The notes below the pieces were generated by a model, which had not been told where the DNA came from, did not search any database, and was given only the letters and a program-made list of their open reading frames with translations. From assembly GCA_024134725.1 (NCBI GenBank), contig CP099863.1, forward strand, positions 3,407,258 to 3,471,257: 64,000 nt of DNA, written 5' to 3'. Positions 35,380 to 44,275 of the stretch are shown piece by piece (the stretch's first letter is position 1; each line of letters starts with the position of its first letter). Both the position numbers and the translations under genes were made by a program. The stretch is from Bacillus sp. 1780r2a1 (lineage in GTDB: Bacteria > Bacillota > Bacilli > Bacillales > Bacillaceae_H).

Positions 35380-35862
35380 TTATAAAACAACAATAAGGAA
35401 ATATATAATCATTGCCGCTTGAATAATTCCTTTTGAAATGGCCCCGCTGAAAAAACCAACTAACGAACCAAAACCAATTTTCACAGCATTTTGAACACTA
35501 GTACGATGTACGACTAGCTCTCCAATCACCGCTCCTAAAAATGGACCAAGTAGTATCCCAATTCCAGGAATTAAAAACGGGCCAACCAATAACCCAATGG
35601 TGCTTCCCCAAATTCCTGCTTTTGTTCCACCAAACTTTTTAACCCCAATTAGATTTGCCAAATAATCAGCTGCAAAAAGCGCTGCTACAAGCAGACCTTG
35701 AATAAGTACAAACAAGAAGGTATATGGCTCAAAACTATAGAAGAAACCGTACAATAAAAACCCCAATGCTACAAACAGTACGCTTGGGATAATAGGATAG
35801 ATTAATCCAATAAATGATACTACAAAACAAACTACAATGAGTGTCCAATATAAAAAGTCCAA
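35380..35862 (-). CDS. yqgC: DUF456 membrane protein YqgC
   Basis: 160 residues, nearly all hydrophobic, with about four to five helices and glycine-rich repeats ([18 protein letters not shown]), typical of DUF456. The start is TTG 35862, 10 bases after GGGAA. It lies beside the tRNA cluster and near sodA, as yqgC in B. subtilis. Function unknown. Confidence 0.83.
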   Translation of the reverse strand: MDFLYWTLIVVCFVVSFIGLIYPIIPSVLFVALGFLLYGFFYSFEPYTFLFVLIQGLLVAALFAADYLANLIGVKKFGGTKAGIWGSTIGLLVGPFLIPGIGILLGPFLGAVIGELVVHRTSVQNAVKIGFGSLVGFFSGAISKGIIQAAMIIYFLIVVL

Positions 35863-35949
35863 CTTAACACGTTCCCTTTCATCTCAATCTCTATTTGCCA
35901 TTATCAAACAGTATACACCTTAACAACTTTTTTGATAATAATATTCCAT

Positions 35950-35985
35950 AAAAAAGAGCGACCTTTTAATAAGTCGCTCTTTTTA
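35950..35985 (-). terminator. Terminator of the Na/Pi cotransporter gene
   Basis: AAAAAAGAGCGAC, a loop, GTCGCTCTTTTT, directly after the gene. Confidence 0.85.
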
Positions 35986-35993
35986 GCTTATTT

Positions 35994-37649
35994 TTATTTA
36001 GATTTTTGAGCCACGCTTTTTTTATTTTCGCCTAATACCGCTTCTGCAATATTAACAGCATGATCTCCAATACGCTCTAAGTTACTGATAATGTCAACAA
36101 ATACAATTCCAGCTGACCCTGTGCAAGCTCCTTCATTCAAGCGTAAAATATGCTTTTTACGAAGTGAACGCTCCATGCTGTCAATTTGATCTTCTTGCTG
36201 CATAACGTGAACAGCCTTTTCACGATCGTTGTGCTCTAGTGCTGCAACAGCTTCTTTAACTGTTGAAATTGTTAGCTCGAACATTTCTGCTAAATCTTTA
36301 TTAGCTTCAGATGTTACTTTTACTTTGTTAGTGATTTGATAGTCAACGAGCTCAACGATATTTTCGAAATGATCTCCAATACGTTCAATATCACGAGCTG
36401 TGTCTAACAACATTGAATGCTCTTCACTTTCTGACGCTGACATAGAAGAAGAAGAAAGTAAAATTAAATAGTTGGTAATTTTTTTATCCAAATTATTAAT
36501 AGCATCTTCAATTTGTAGAGCCATATCAGAATGCTTATGTTGCTTCGTTTTTAAATAATTGTTTGCTTCTTCTAATCCAATTGTTGAGAACTGTCCCATA
36601 CGAACTAGCTCTTCTTTTGCTTGTCCTAACGCAATCGATGGTGATTGCTCAATAAAAACTGGATCTAGATGTTTCGGTTTAAAGTCAACTAGCGCATCGT
36701 CTCCAGGGATTGCTTTTGTTACGATATAAGCCAAGAAACCGATTAATGGGAACTGGATAATCGTGTTAGAAATATTAAATGCACCGTGCGCAAACGCAAT
36801 CGTCATTTCTGGGTTTAAACTTAGCACCCCTTGTAGATAGATGATGAATTTAGTAAATACAGGTAAAATAATTAAGAAAATTACTGTACCCACAATATTA
36901 AATACAACATGGGTTAACGCTGCGCGTCTTGCCGCAACGCTTGCACCAATAGATGCTAAAATTGCTGTAATGGTAGTACCAATATTGTCACCAAATAATA
37001 CCGGTAACGCTGCATAAATATCGATTGCTCCTTGTCCAAAAAGCTCCTGTAAGATACCAATTGTTGCACTTGAACTTTGAACGATAACTGTAAACACCGT
37101 ACCAATGACAACACCTAAAATTGGATTATCACTCATGCTTACCGTTAAATCTTGAAACGCTTGAAGTGAACGGAGTGGCTTCATGCCATCACCCATTAGC
37201 TCTAGTCCAAAGAATAACATTCCAAAGCCAAACACAATTTGTCCAAAGTTTTGAACTGGCTTGCTCTTGAAGAAGAACAATAGGAGAGCACCCACAGCTA
37301 AAATAGGTAACGCATAATCTGAAATTTTAATACCGATTATGAAAGCTGTAACGGTTGTTCCGATATTCGCTCCCATAATAACTCCAATTGCTTGACGTAA
37401 GTTCATAAAACCAGCACTTACTAACCCGACTGTAATAACGGTTGTTCCAGAACTACTTTGAATGAGTATGGTAACCAAAATCCCTGCAAGCACACCCATA
37501 AATGGATTTGTTGTAAAACGATCTAGTATATCGCGCAATTTATCTCCGGCTGACTTTTGTAAGCCATCACCCATGAATTTAATCCCAAACAGGAAAATCC
37601 CGAGGCCACCGATAAATTCAAATATCATCTTCTGAACATCTAGTTCCAA
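35994..37649 (-). CDS. Na/Pi cotransporter family protein with C-terminal PhoU domain
   Basis: 551 residues. Two Na/Pi repeats carry the family motif QSSSGTTVITVGLV (about 64-77) and QSSSATIGILQELFG (about 190-204), with about eight membrane helices up to residue 320. The C-terminal 210 residues form a PhoU-like helical domain (DIERIGDHFENIVELV and NLERIGDHAVNIAEAV). It probably moves phosphate with sodium. The start is TTG 37649 after AGGAGTGG; an in-frame ATG 21 bases downstream is possible. It is not part of this locus in B. subtilis. Confidence 0.88.
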   Translation of the reverse strand: MELDVQKMIFEFIGGLGIFLFGIKFMGDGLQKSAGDKLRDILDRFTTNPFMGVLAGILVTILIQSSSGTTVITVGLVSAGFMNLRQAIGVIMGANIGTTVTAFIIGIKISDYALPILAVGALLLFFFKSKPVQNFGQIVFGFGMLFFGLELMGDGMKPLRSLQAFQDLTVSMSDNPILGVVIGTVFTVIVQSSSATIGILQELFGQGAIDIYAALPVLFGDNIGTTITAILASIGASVAARRAALTHVVFNIVGTVIFLIILPVFTKFIIYLQGVLSLNPEMTIAFAHGAFNISNTIIQFPLIGFLAYIVTKAIPGDDALVDFKPKHLDPVFIEQSPSIALGQAKEELVRMGQFSTIGLEEANNYLKTKQHKHSDMALQIEDAINNLDKKITNYLILLSSSSMSASESEEHSMLLDTARDIERIGDHFENIVELVDYQITNKVKVTSEANKDLAEMFELTISTVKEAVAALEHNDREKAVHVMQQEDQIDSMERSLRKKHILRLNEGACTGSAGIVFVDIISNLERIGDHAVNIAEAVLGENKKSVAQKSK

Positions 37650-37755
37650 AGAATTCCACTCCTATCTCTACAGTTTCATTTTTCGACAGACATCTACAAG
37701 TCCCACATAATTATTAACGTAAAATAAATGTTGTGTAAACGCTGATTCTGAAAAA

Positions 37756-37783
37756 TTTACATTATCTTAACATTTCATTTACA
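37756..37783 (+). promoter_or_regulatory. Candidate three-repeat PhoP box
   Basis: TTTACA (37756-37761), TTAACA (37767-37772) and TTTACA (37778-37783) have exactly 5-base spacers. They are oriented toward yqgB and lie in the divergent region between yqgB and the Na/Pi cotransporter. A fourth repeat is not obvious. Confidence 0.6.
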
Positions 37784-37884
37784 TAACACAGCATCTACAT
37801 AAAAAAAATCACCTTTTCGCACTTTCATTATGAATATAATGGTAAAATAAAAAGCAAATATTACTAAAATAAGGAGCTTTGTCC

Positions 37885-38661
37885 ATGGAAATGTTTCGCC
37901 GCTTTTTAATGAGTACATACCTTCCAAAAAAAGTAGTGATGCTTAGATTTGAACATCCAAATAAAACCATCGGTTATGTTTTATTGTTAACTGCTTTCTC
38001 ATTACTACCAGCTTTGCTTTTTATGATACCCACAATTGTAAGCGGTTATCAAAATGCCATTCAGTATATTACAACACCATCCACAACTGTTTACCTTGAA
38101 GATTACACACTTTACGAAGAAGGAAAAAGGAATATTTCTAGTTCTTCATTTACTCTAGATTCCACGACTACAACTGAGGAAGTTTCAATTACACCGCCTT
38201 TATACGGAATAGGATTGGTGAAAGATGGTGTCTTTCTTGCCATTAAAGGACAAGCACAAGTGTATTCATACGAACTTTTAGGTTGGGACTCTTTAAGCAA
38301 AGTGGATCTTTTACATCACTTAAAGGATATTAAAAATACGCTTTTTGTTTTTATTCCTCTCTCTGTCTTTTTATTATTTTGTTTAACAGCAGGATTAAAG
38401 TTTATTCAAATTACACTTTTCGCTGTAATTGGTCTGTACGCGAGTCGCTTCACCAAAAAAACAGTAACGTTCAAACATGCTTGGGTATTGAGTGCTTACA
38501 GCATTACTCCCATGACTGTTCTATTTATGATTATTGATTTATTCTCTTATTCTGCCCCTTACTCAACAAGCCTTTATTTAGCTGGAGTGCTATTTACGTA
38601 TGTATTTATTTTATCGAGGCTTCCAATTAAAAAGGAAAAGGGTATCTCTTTAAACGCTTAA
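37885..38661 (+). CDS. yqgB: DUF1189 membrane protein YqgB
   Basis: 258 residues from the ATG at 37885, 8 bases after AAGGAG. One membrane helix near residues 30-50, a soluble domain of about 90 residues, then four helices (about 155-250). It matches the DUF1189 family; YqgB of B. subtilis is in the same neighbourhood. Function unknown. The candidate PhoP box 100 bases upstream suggests phosphate control. Confidence 0.8.
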   Translation: MEMFRRFLMSTYLPKKVVMLRFEHPNKTIGYVLLLTAFSLLPALLFMIPTIVSGYQNAIQYITTPSTTVYLEDYTLYEEGKRNISSSSFTLDSTTTTEEVSITPPLYGIGLVKDGVFLAIKGQAQVYSYELLGWDSLSKVDLLHHLKDIKNTLFVFIPLSVFLLFCLTAGLKFIQITLFAVIGLYASRFTKKTVTFKHAWVLSAYSITPMTVLFMIIDLFSYSAPYSTSLYLAGVLFTYVFILSRLPIKKEKGISLNA

Positions 38662-38675
38662 GAGGTACCCTTTAT
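38638..38675 (+). terminator. Terminator overlapping the end of yqgB
   Basis: AAGGGTATCTCTT, a 9-base loop, AAGAGGTACCCTT, then TATATT. The left arm is inside the last codons of yqgB. Confidence 0.65.
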
Positions 38676-38682
38676 ATTAATA

Positions 38683-38862
38683 AAAAAACTGAGCGACTTG
38701 CTGTAGCTTTTTGGAGAGTATGGTTAACTCTTGTGCTATTTACTCAGTGTTTTCAACATGCTTTCTTTAGCTATTAAAAGTATGTACAAAGCTCCGTGGT
38801 ACTCGCAACCACTTCTTTGGAAACTGCCATTAAGCTTTCAGCGAATGGATTGATTTCTGATA
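38683..38862 (-). pseudogene. Relic of a methyl-accepting chemotaxis protein C-terminus
   Basis: No open frame covers this stretch, but the minus strand reads ISEINPFAESLMAVSKEVVA at 38797-38862 and, in another frame after a stop, IAQELTILSKKLQQVAQFF ending at 38683. Order and content match the C-terminal end of chemoreceptors (hydrophilic helix with repeated Glu/Ser and a final LxxLxxxVxxFxx). Two stops and a frame change interrupt it. The rest of 38662-38981 is A/T-rich and holds nothing else I recognise. Confidence 0.6.
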
Positions 38863-38981
38863 TCATGTATCTCATTTATCACACATAGATGCAACTTTGT
38901 TCCCTCTTTTAATTAGTAGTCCAAAGTATGAGAGAAGGTTGTAAACTCTATATAAAGAAATTGTTCTTTTTAAATGAAAAA

Positions 38982-40199
38982 CTACTTCAGTTTCACCTTT
39001 ACAACTTTTCTCTTTCCGATATCAACTGAGCTGAAGATTCGTAAAATCAGCCATCCGCCCGCTATGAGCAAAGTTAGGAAACTATACATGTACATGCTTT
39101 TTTCATTTACCATCCAAACTCCATATACGATGGGTCCTAAAGCAACACCTAGAAACCGGGTTGTGCCGTATAACGACACAACAAACCCTCTTTCTGCATC
39201 TGAAGTTGTAGACGTAATCATCATGTTCACACACGGCAACACAAAGCCAAGCCCGCCAAAAGCAAGCGTCAAACTAAACATTAGAACAGAAAGAGAATGG
39301 ACAAAAATAAGCAAACCAAACGTTATAAATAATAAACTCGTACCTAGAAGCATTAATTTCTTCATTAAGACCTCATCATTTTTAATTCGTTTTCCACTCC
39401 AATAAGAAGCAAGGGTCATCGCAGTGAGAGGGAAGAAAAAAGCTGTCCCTTTAAAAAAGCCATCGATATGATACGTTTCTTGAATTAAAAAGGATAGAAA
39501 GTACAGAACACCAAAGACAATAAACAGCCCTACCCCTCCTATAAAAAAAAGAGGAAACAATTCTCTCTTCCGTTGATAAACAATCCGAAAAGCTTGTTGA
39601 AAATAAGCTCGAATTCCTAACGCATTTTCACTGTTCTTTACATTTTCTACGTATCGATTAATACCTAAAAAAGCCATTAATGCAACCAAAGGATAGACAA
39701 TGAAAACGGCAGACCATGTTACGAGCGCAACAGTCGCACCTATAATAGGAGCAATGACTTTTCCAACTCCGTTATATACTTCTAACAACCCTAATGCCGT
39801 CGCCCGCTTGTCATTATGAAACACATCACCTACTAAAGCCATTGCAAGAGTTGTCGTACCTGCTGCTCCTATTCCCTGTATTACTCGCCCTCCAATTAAT
39901 ATTGAAAACGCCTGACTTGGTATTGCCATACTAAAAAAAGATACAATACTTCCTACCATAATAAAAGTTAACGAAATTAAGATAAGTTTTTTTCTACCAT
40001 AACGATCTGATAAGATACCTGCAATTGGAATTAAGATGGCTGCTGGAATTGTAAAAGCACTTAAGATAAAGCCCGTTTGTAATTCATTTAAATCCAACGA
40101 CTGCTGAATATTTGGTAACAGAGGAATCAAGGTAGAATTCCCCAGAACCATAATGAGCGGTAATAGTCCTAGTGAAATCATCATTAATTTTTCTTTCAA
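38982..40199 (-). CDS. MFS transporter (DHA1-type efflux)
   Basis: 405 residues from TTG 40199, which has GGAG 8 bases upstream; an ATG at 40217 has no ribosome site. Twelve hydrophobic helices; motif A is GILSDRYGRKKLIL between helices 2 and 3, and an antiporter-type motif C (GVGKVIAPIIGATV) is in helix 5. It resembles drug-efflux permeases of the DHA1 group. No regulator lies next to it, and the substrate is unknown. Confidence 0.82.
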   Translation of the reverse strand: MKEKLMMISLGLLPLIMVLGNSTLIPLLPNIQQSLDLNELQTGFILSAFTIPAAILIPIAGILSDRYGRKKLILISLTFIMVGSIVSFFSMAIPSQAFSILIGGRVIQGIGAAGTTTLAMALVGDVFHNDKRATALGLLEVYNGVGKVIAPIIGATVALVTWSAVFIVYPLVALMAFLGINRYVENVKNSENALGIRAYFQQAFRIVYQRKRELFPLFFIGGVGLFIVFGVLYFLSFLIQETYHIDGFFKGTAFFFPLTAMTLASYWSGKRIKNDEVLMKKLMLLGTSLLFITFGLLIFVHSLSVLMFSLTLAFGGLGFVLPCVNMMITSTTSDAERGFVVSLYGTTRFLGVALGPIVYGVWMVNEKSMYMYSFLTLLIAGGWLILRIFSSVDIGKRKVVKVKLK

Positions 40200-40284
40200 A
40201 ATAAATTCTCCATTCATAGTTAAAGTTGGACAAGCATAAGCTATAACACCCTGTTTATTTAAAATTTGCTTTCAGGAGGAGCTT

Positions 40285-40614
40285 ATGAAAAGACTATCTG
40301 CCCTTGCCGCTCTCGCATTTGTTGGTTATATTTGTCATTATGATATTAAATATGGTACGATTCCTTCCTCAACTGAAGCTGCTCCTGTTCTGGCAAATGT
40401 TGAGAAAGAACAGCCAACACAAACAACAACACATTTTATAGAAGTAAAAGTAAAAGCTGGAGATACGGTATTGTCTATTATGGAAAAGTCATTAAAAGGT
40501 TCTATTCCCGTTTCAATCAATCAGCTGTCAAAAGACTTTACCACTTTAAATAACGGGCTTTCTCCACATGAAATCCAAGTTGGAAAAACATATAAATTCC
40601 CTACTTACAAGTAA
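40285..40614 (+). CDS. yqfZ: LysM-domain protein YqfZ
   Basis: 109 residues: a signal or anchor segment (about 3-16), a linker, then one LysM domain (VKAGDTVLSIMEKSLKG through EIQVGKTYKFP, about 57-106). LysM binds peptidoglycan or chitin. AGGAGG precedes the ATG. It lies directly upstream of ispG as yqfZ does in B. subtilis. Confidence 0.85.
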   Translation: MKRLSALAALAFVGYICHYDIKYGTIPSSTEAAPVLANVEKEQPTQTTTHFIEVKVKAGDTVLSIMEKSLKGSIPVSINQLSKDFTTLNNGLSPHEIQVGKTYKFPTYK

Positions 40615-40755
40615 TTACAGCATACTTCTTGTCAAACAAAGATTGTCATTGTTAAAATAAACAGGCAACACTTTATACTAGTTATTTTATCTATAAAGAG
40701 TTATTCTATTAATGAATCTAAATTCTTGATTTCTTTTTGAAGGAGAGATTATCAC

Positions 40756-41859
40756 GTGAGTGAAATTATACATCGTACAAAAACACGCCCTGTTAAAGTT
40801 GGAAATTTAACAATCGGTGGCAATAATGAAGTAGTTATCCAAAGTATGACAACAACAAAGACACATGATGTTGAAGCAACGGTCGCTGAGATTAAGCGCC
40901 TAGAAGAAGCAGGCTGTCAAGTTGTTCGCGTAGCTTGCCCAGATGAGCGCGCAGCAAATGCTATTGCAGATATTAAAAAACAAATTAACATCCCTTTAGT
41001 TGTTGACATTCATTTCGATTACCGTCTTGCTTTAAAAGCAATTGAAGGCGGAGCTGATAAAATCCGAATTAATCCAGGAAACATTGGACGCCGTGAAAAA
41101 GTTGAAGCTGTTGTTAACGCTGCAAAAGCTAAAGGCATTCCAATTCGTATTGGAGTTAACGCAGGCTCACTTGAAAAGCGTATTCTAGATAAATACGGAT
41201 ATCCAACAGCTGATGGAATGGTTGAAAGTGCATTACATCACATTAAAATTCTAGAAGATCTAGACTTCCACGATATCATCGTATCTATGAAGGCTTCTGA
41301 TGTAAACCTGGCAATTGAAGCATATGAAAAAGCAGCAAAAGCTTTTGATTATCCTTTACACTTAGGTATCACAGAGTCTGGTACGTTATTTGCAGGAACA
41401 GTAAAAAGTGCTGCTGGATTAGGTGCTATCCTATCCAAAGGTATTGGAAATACCGTTCGCGTATCTTTGAGTGCTGATCCTGTTGAAGAGGTAAAAGTGG
41501 CTCGCGAATTATTAAAATCATTCGGCTTAGCAGCTAACGCAGCGACTTTAATTTCTTGTCCTACATGTGGACGCATTGAAATCGACCTTATTAGCATCGC
41601 AAACGAAGTTGAAGAGTATATTTCACATATTAAAGCACCGATTAAAGTTGCTGTATTAGGTTGTGCAGTAAATGGACCTGGTGAAGCTCGCGAGGCAGAT
41701 ATCGGAATAGCTGGTGCAAGAGGTGAAGGATTGCTCTTCCGCAAAGGAGAAATCGTTCGCAAGGTTCCAGAAGAAACAATGGTTGAAGAGTTGAAAAAAG
41801 AAGTCGATAAGATTGCTGAAGAATATTATGAAAAGCAAAAAGCAGAACAAAACACTTAA
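40756..41859 (+). CDS. ispG: (E)-4-hydroxy-3-methylbut-2-enyl-diphosphate synthase
   Basis: 367 residues, start GTG at 40756 after GGAGAG. The TIM-barrel half carries [28 protein letters not shown] and the C-terminal half the [4Fe-4S] cysteines of SCPTCGR (C-x2-C) and [11 protein letters not shown]. It performs the next-to-last step of the MEP isoprenoid pathway; its partner ispH is at 49105. Confidence 0.97.
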   Translation: MSEIIHRTKTRPVKVGNLTIGGNNEVVIQSMTTTKTHDVEATVAEIKRLEEAGCQVVRVACPDERAANAIADIKKQINIPLVVDIHFDYRLALKAIEGGADKIRINPGNIGRREKVEAVVNAAKAKGIPIRIGVNAGSLEKRILDKYGYPTADGMVESALHHIKILEDLDFHDIIVSMKASDVNLAIEAYEKAAKAFDYPLHLGITESGTLFAGTVKSAAGLGAILSKGIGNTVRVSLSADPVEEVKVARELLKSFGLAANAATLISCPTCGRIEIDLISIANEVEEYISHIKAPIKVAVLGCAVNGPGEAREADIGIAGARGEGLLFRKGEIVRKVPEETMVEELKKEVDKIAEEYYEKQKAEQNT

Positions 41860-41891
41860 AAAACAGGGTACCCAAACGGTACCCTGTTTTC
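41858..41891. terminator. Bidirectional terminator between ispG and yqfX
   Basis: AAAACAGGGTACC, loop, GGTACCCTGTTTT. Confidence 0.88.
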
Positions 41892-41895
41892 TTTG

Positions 41896-42243
41896 TTAAA
41901 AGAACGGGAGGATAAAGGTTCCCACAATAATGGATACAATCCCAATCCCTATTGCCCATGCTCCTAACGTGTTTGCTCCTTTTCTTCGTGCGATAAACCC
42001 TAAAATAATCCCAGCTGCGCCAAGGATAATTGGCAAGAAAAATAACGAAAGAATGGATAGGATCAGCGCAAAGCGCCCATACCCTTTTCCTTCATCTTGA
42101 CCAACTACTTCATGTTCACGATGAATATGCTCTTCACGTCCTGAAGCTGGAACTGCTATCTCAGCAGCTGTTTCTTCCATAAAGTCCGCTTCGTACGCGT
42201 CGTAATCTGTATCCTTACGTCGTTCATGCTGCTCATTCTCCAT
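41896..42243 (-). CDS. yqfX: Two-helix membrane protein YqfX
   Basis: 115 residues: an acidic, His/Glu-rich cytosolic N-terminus (about 1-55) followed by two hydrophobic helices with glycine-rich turns (GAAGIILGFIARRKGANTLG) typical of DUF4190-like proteins. The position between ispG and yqfW is that of B. subtilis yqfX. Function unknown. Confidence 0.78.
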   Translation of the reverse strand: MENEQHERRKDTDYDAYEADFMEETAAEIAVPASGREEHIHREHEVVGQDEGKGYGRFALILSILSLFFLPIILGAAGIILGFIARRKGANTLGAWAIGIGIVSIIVGTFILPFF

Positions 42244-42386
42244 GTCTATCCCTCACTTTCTGAAATAAAGGAGCATTTATAGTATGTGATGTCATCTTAA
42301 AATTATAGTTGTTAATGTTTTCTTACTTTAGTACACTTAACATAACAAACCGCTAGAGAAGATTTTACAGATTGGAGTGCAATTGT

Positions 42387-42959
42387 TTGTCTAAACGATT
42401 TGGAATTGATATTGATGGAACAGTTACTTCACCCGAAACATTTGTTCCTCATTTAAATAAAGCATTTAATGCAAATTTAACTTACGAAGATATTACGGAG
42501 TATGATTTCTTACCTTTTGTAAATGCTACTCGTGAAGAATTAGCACAATGGTTTACAGACAACGAAGCCGCAATTTACAAGTCATCCCCTCTTGCTTCCC
42601 ACGCAAAAGAAATTTTACAACAGTGGCATAAGCAGCATGAACTTTTTTTTATCAGTGCTCGCTCAGATAAACTATTAGATGTGACGAAAAATTGGTTTAA
42701 TGAACATGATGTATCGTTTCATCATATTGAACTTATTGGAACACATTTCAAAGTAGAAGCAGCAAAAAAGTACAAAGTGGATATATTCTTTGAAGACAAA
42801 CATGACAATGCTTGTGATATAAGTGAAGAGTGTGATATACCTGTCATTCTTTTTGATACGCCATATAACCGTCTTCCAGTGCCTTCAAAAGTTGTACGAG
42901 TTCACAATTGGTTAGAAGCAAATGAATGGGTAAACAATTGGATCAAAAAGCAATCGTAA
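42387..42959 (+). CDS. yqfW: Putative 5'(3')-deoxyribonucleotidase-type HAD phosphatase
   Basis: 190 residues from TTG 42387, with GGAG 9 bases upstream. Motif I is FGIDIDGTVT with both catalytic Asp residues, motif II is FISARSD, and the C-terminal motif is FFEDKHDNACD. It belongs to the NT5C-like nucleotidase group of HAD enzymes; the YqfW orthologue is in the same place in B. subtilis. Its substrate in the cell is not established. Confidence 0.85.
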   Translation: MSKRFGIDIDGTVTSPETFVPHLNKAFNANLTYEDITEYDFLPFVNATREELAQWFTDNEAAIYKSSPLASHAKEILQQWHKQHELFFISARSDKLLDVTKNWFNEHDVSFHHIELIGTHFKVEAAKKYKVDIFFEDKHDNACDISEECDIPVILFDTPYNRLPVPSKVVRVHNWLEANEWVNNWIKKQS

Positions 42960-42969
42960 TGACAAAAAC

Positions 42970-43003
42970 AAAAGGCGAACTTAGCTAAGTTCGCCTTCTT
43001 TTT
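42970..43003. terminator. Bidirectional terminator between yqfW and zur
   Basis: A perfect palindrome AAGGCGAACTTAG/CTAAGTTCGCCTT with flanking A and T runs. Confidence 0.88.
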
Positions 43004-43010
43004 ATCAAAT

Positions 43011-43436
43011 TCAGTTTACCACTTGCTCGTTACAATCCGTACACTTACCGTAGATTTCAAATTTATGTCCCGTTACATCGAATCCCTCTAAATCTTCGTT
43101 TACATACTTCATTGGACAAGCATCAATTTCTTTTGTTTTGCCACATTGTAAGCAAATAAAGTGATGATGGTGGTGTTTAGTTGCACATTTAAAGCGGAAA
43201 TGCTTTTCACTTGAAAGCTCCGTCATCTCTAATATGCCAAGGTCTGCAAATAGTGATAAGTTACGATAAATAGTATCAAAGCTAAGACCTGGATAATCCA
43301 ATCGCATATGCTCTAACACATCTTTAGCCGTTAAATACTTATCCGTTTTTGAAAACAACGCAAGCATTTCTTCTCGTTTTCCAGTATGCTTATATCCTTC
43401 ATCTTTTAACAAATTAATTGCTTCTGACAAATTCAT
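43011..43436 (-). CDS. zur: Zinc uptake regulator Zur
   Basis: 141 residues, Fur family. A winged-helix domain (about 1-80; LSFDTIYRNLSLF recognition region) precedes the metal and dimer domain: KHHHHHFICLQCGK (sensing His plus the first structural CxxC) and the last CxxC in GKCTDCNE. Its location directly behind znuCB, plus the Zur box upstream, supports Zur over Fur or PerR. It overlaps znuB in an ATGA. Confidence 0.93.
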   Translation of the reverse strand: MNLSEAINLLKDEGYKHTGKREEMLALFSKTDKYLTAKDVLEHMRLDYPGLSFDTIYRNLSLFADLGILEMTELSSEKHFRFKCATKHHHHHFICLQCGKTKEIDACPMKYVNEDLEGFDVTGHKFEIYGKCTDCNEQVVN

Positions 43437-44275
43437 TTTCTTTTCCCCTTTCGCCCTTTGTTAATCATGATTGATATAATTAAAATTATAACAGCAATGA
43501 CAACAATTGTACCTCCGGGAGCTAAATCTAAATAGTAAGCTGAAAACAATCCACCTAGTACGGATACTTCTCCAAAAATGACCGATAATAAAATGGTTTG
43601 TTTGAAACCATTAGCTAAGCGAATGCTCGCTGCTACCGGGAGCGTCATTAAGGATGACACTAATAAAATCCCAACAATTCGCATGGAAACCGCAATAACT
43701 AAAGCAACCATTACGATAAATAAAAAATGCACCCATTTCGCTTTAATGCCAGATGCTGACGCATGCTCTTCATCAAAGGATAAAATAAACAATTCTTTAT
43801 AAAATACGAAAACGAGCGTAATAACTACTACCGCAATACCAATAACCGTCCATAAATCTGATCGGCTTACAGCGCTGACGCTACCAAACAAATAATTCAT
43901 TAAGTCATTGTTAAAGCCATCTGCTAATGAAATGCAAATGGCGCTAATTCCTATTCCGCCCGATAAAATAATGGGAATGGCTAATTCTTGGTAATGCTTG
44001 TAAACCGCACGTAGCTTTTCAATGAAAAGCGATCCTCCAACCGAAGCAACCATTCCTAAATATAGTGGATTTACCCCTTGCATAAACCCTACTTTCTGAC
44101 TCAATAACAAACTAAAAGAAATGCCGGCAAGAGTTACATGGCTAAGTGCATCTGCAATAAGAGAAAGGCGGCGCACAACGATAAAAGCGCCTAAAAGCGG
44201 AGCTAAGACCCCAATGATCATTCCCGTTGCAAATGCATTGCGTAAAAATTCAAATTCAAATAAGCTTGCAATCAT
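43433..44275 (-). CDS. znuB: Zinc ABC transporter permease
   Basis: 280 residues with about eight hydrophobic helices and the ABC-3 family layout (GVLAPLLGAFIVVRRLSLIADALSHVTLAG). It works with ZnuC to import zinc. The genes overlap by ATGA on both sides. No substrate-binding lipoprotein (ZnuA) is encoded nearby. Confidence 0.9.
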   Translation of the reverse strand: MIASLFEFEFLRNAFATGMIIGVLAPLLGAFIVVRRLSLIADALSHVTLAGISFSLLLSQKVGFMQGVNPLYLGMVASVGGSLFIEKLRAVYKHYQELAIPIILSGGIGISAICISLADGFNNDLMNYLFGSVSAVSRSDLWTVIGIAVVVITLVFVFYKELFILSFDEEHASASGIKAKWVHFLFIVMVALVIAVSMRIVGILLVSSLMTLPVAASIRLANGFKQTILLSVIFGEVSVLGGLFSAYYLDLAPGGTIVVIAVIILIISIMINKGRKGKRK

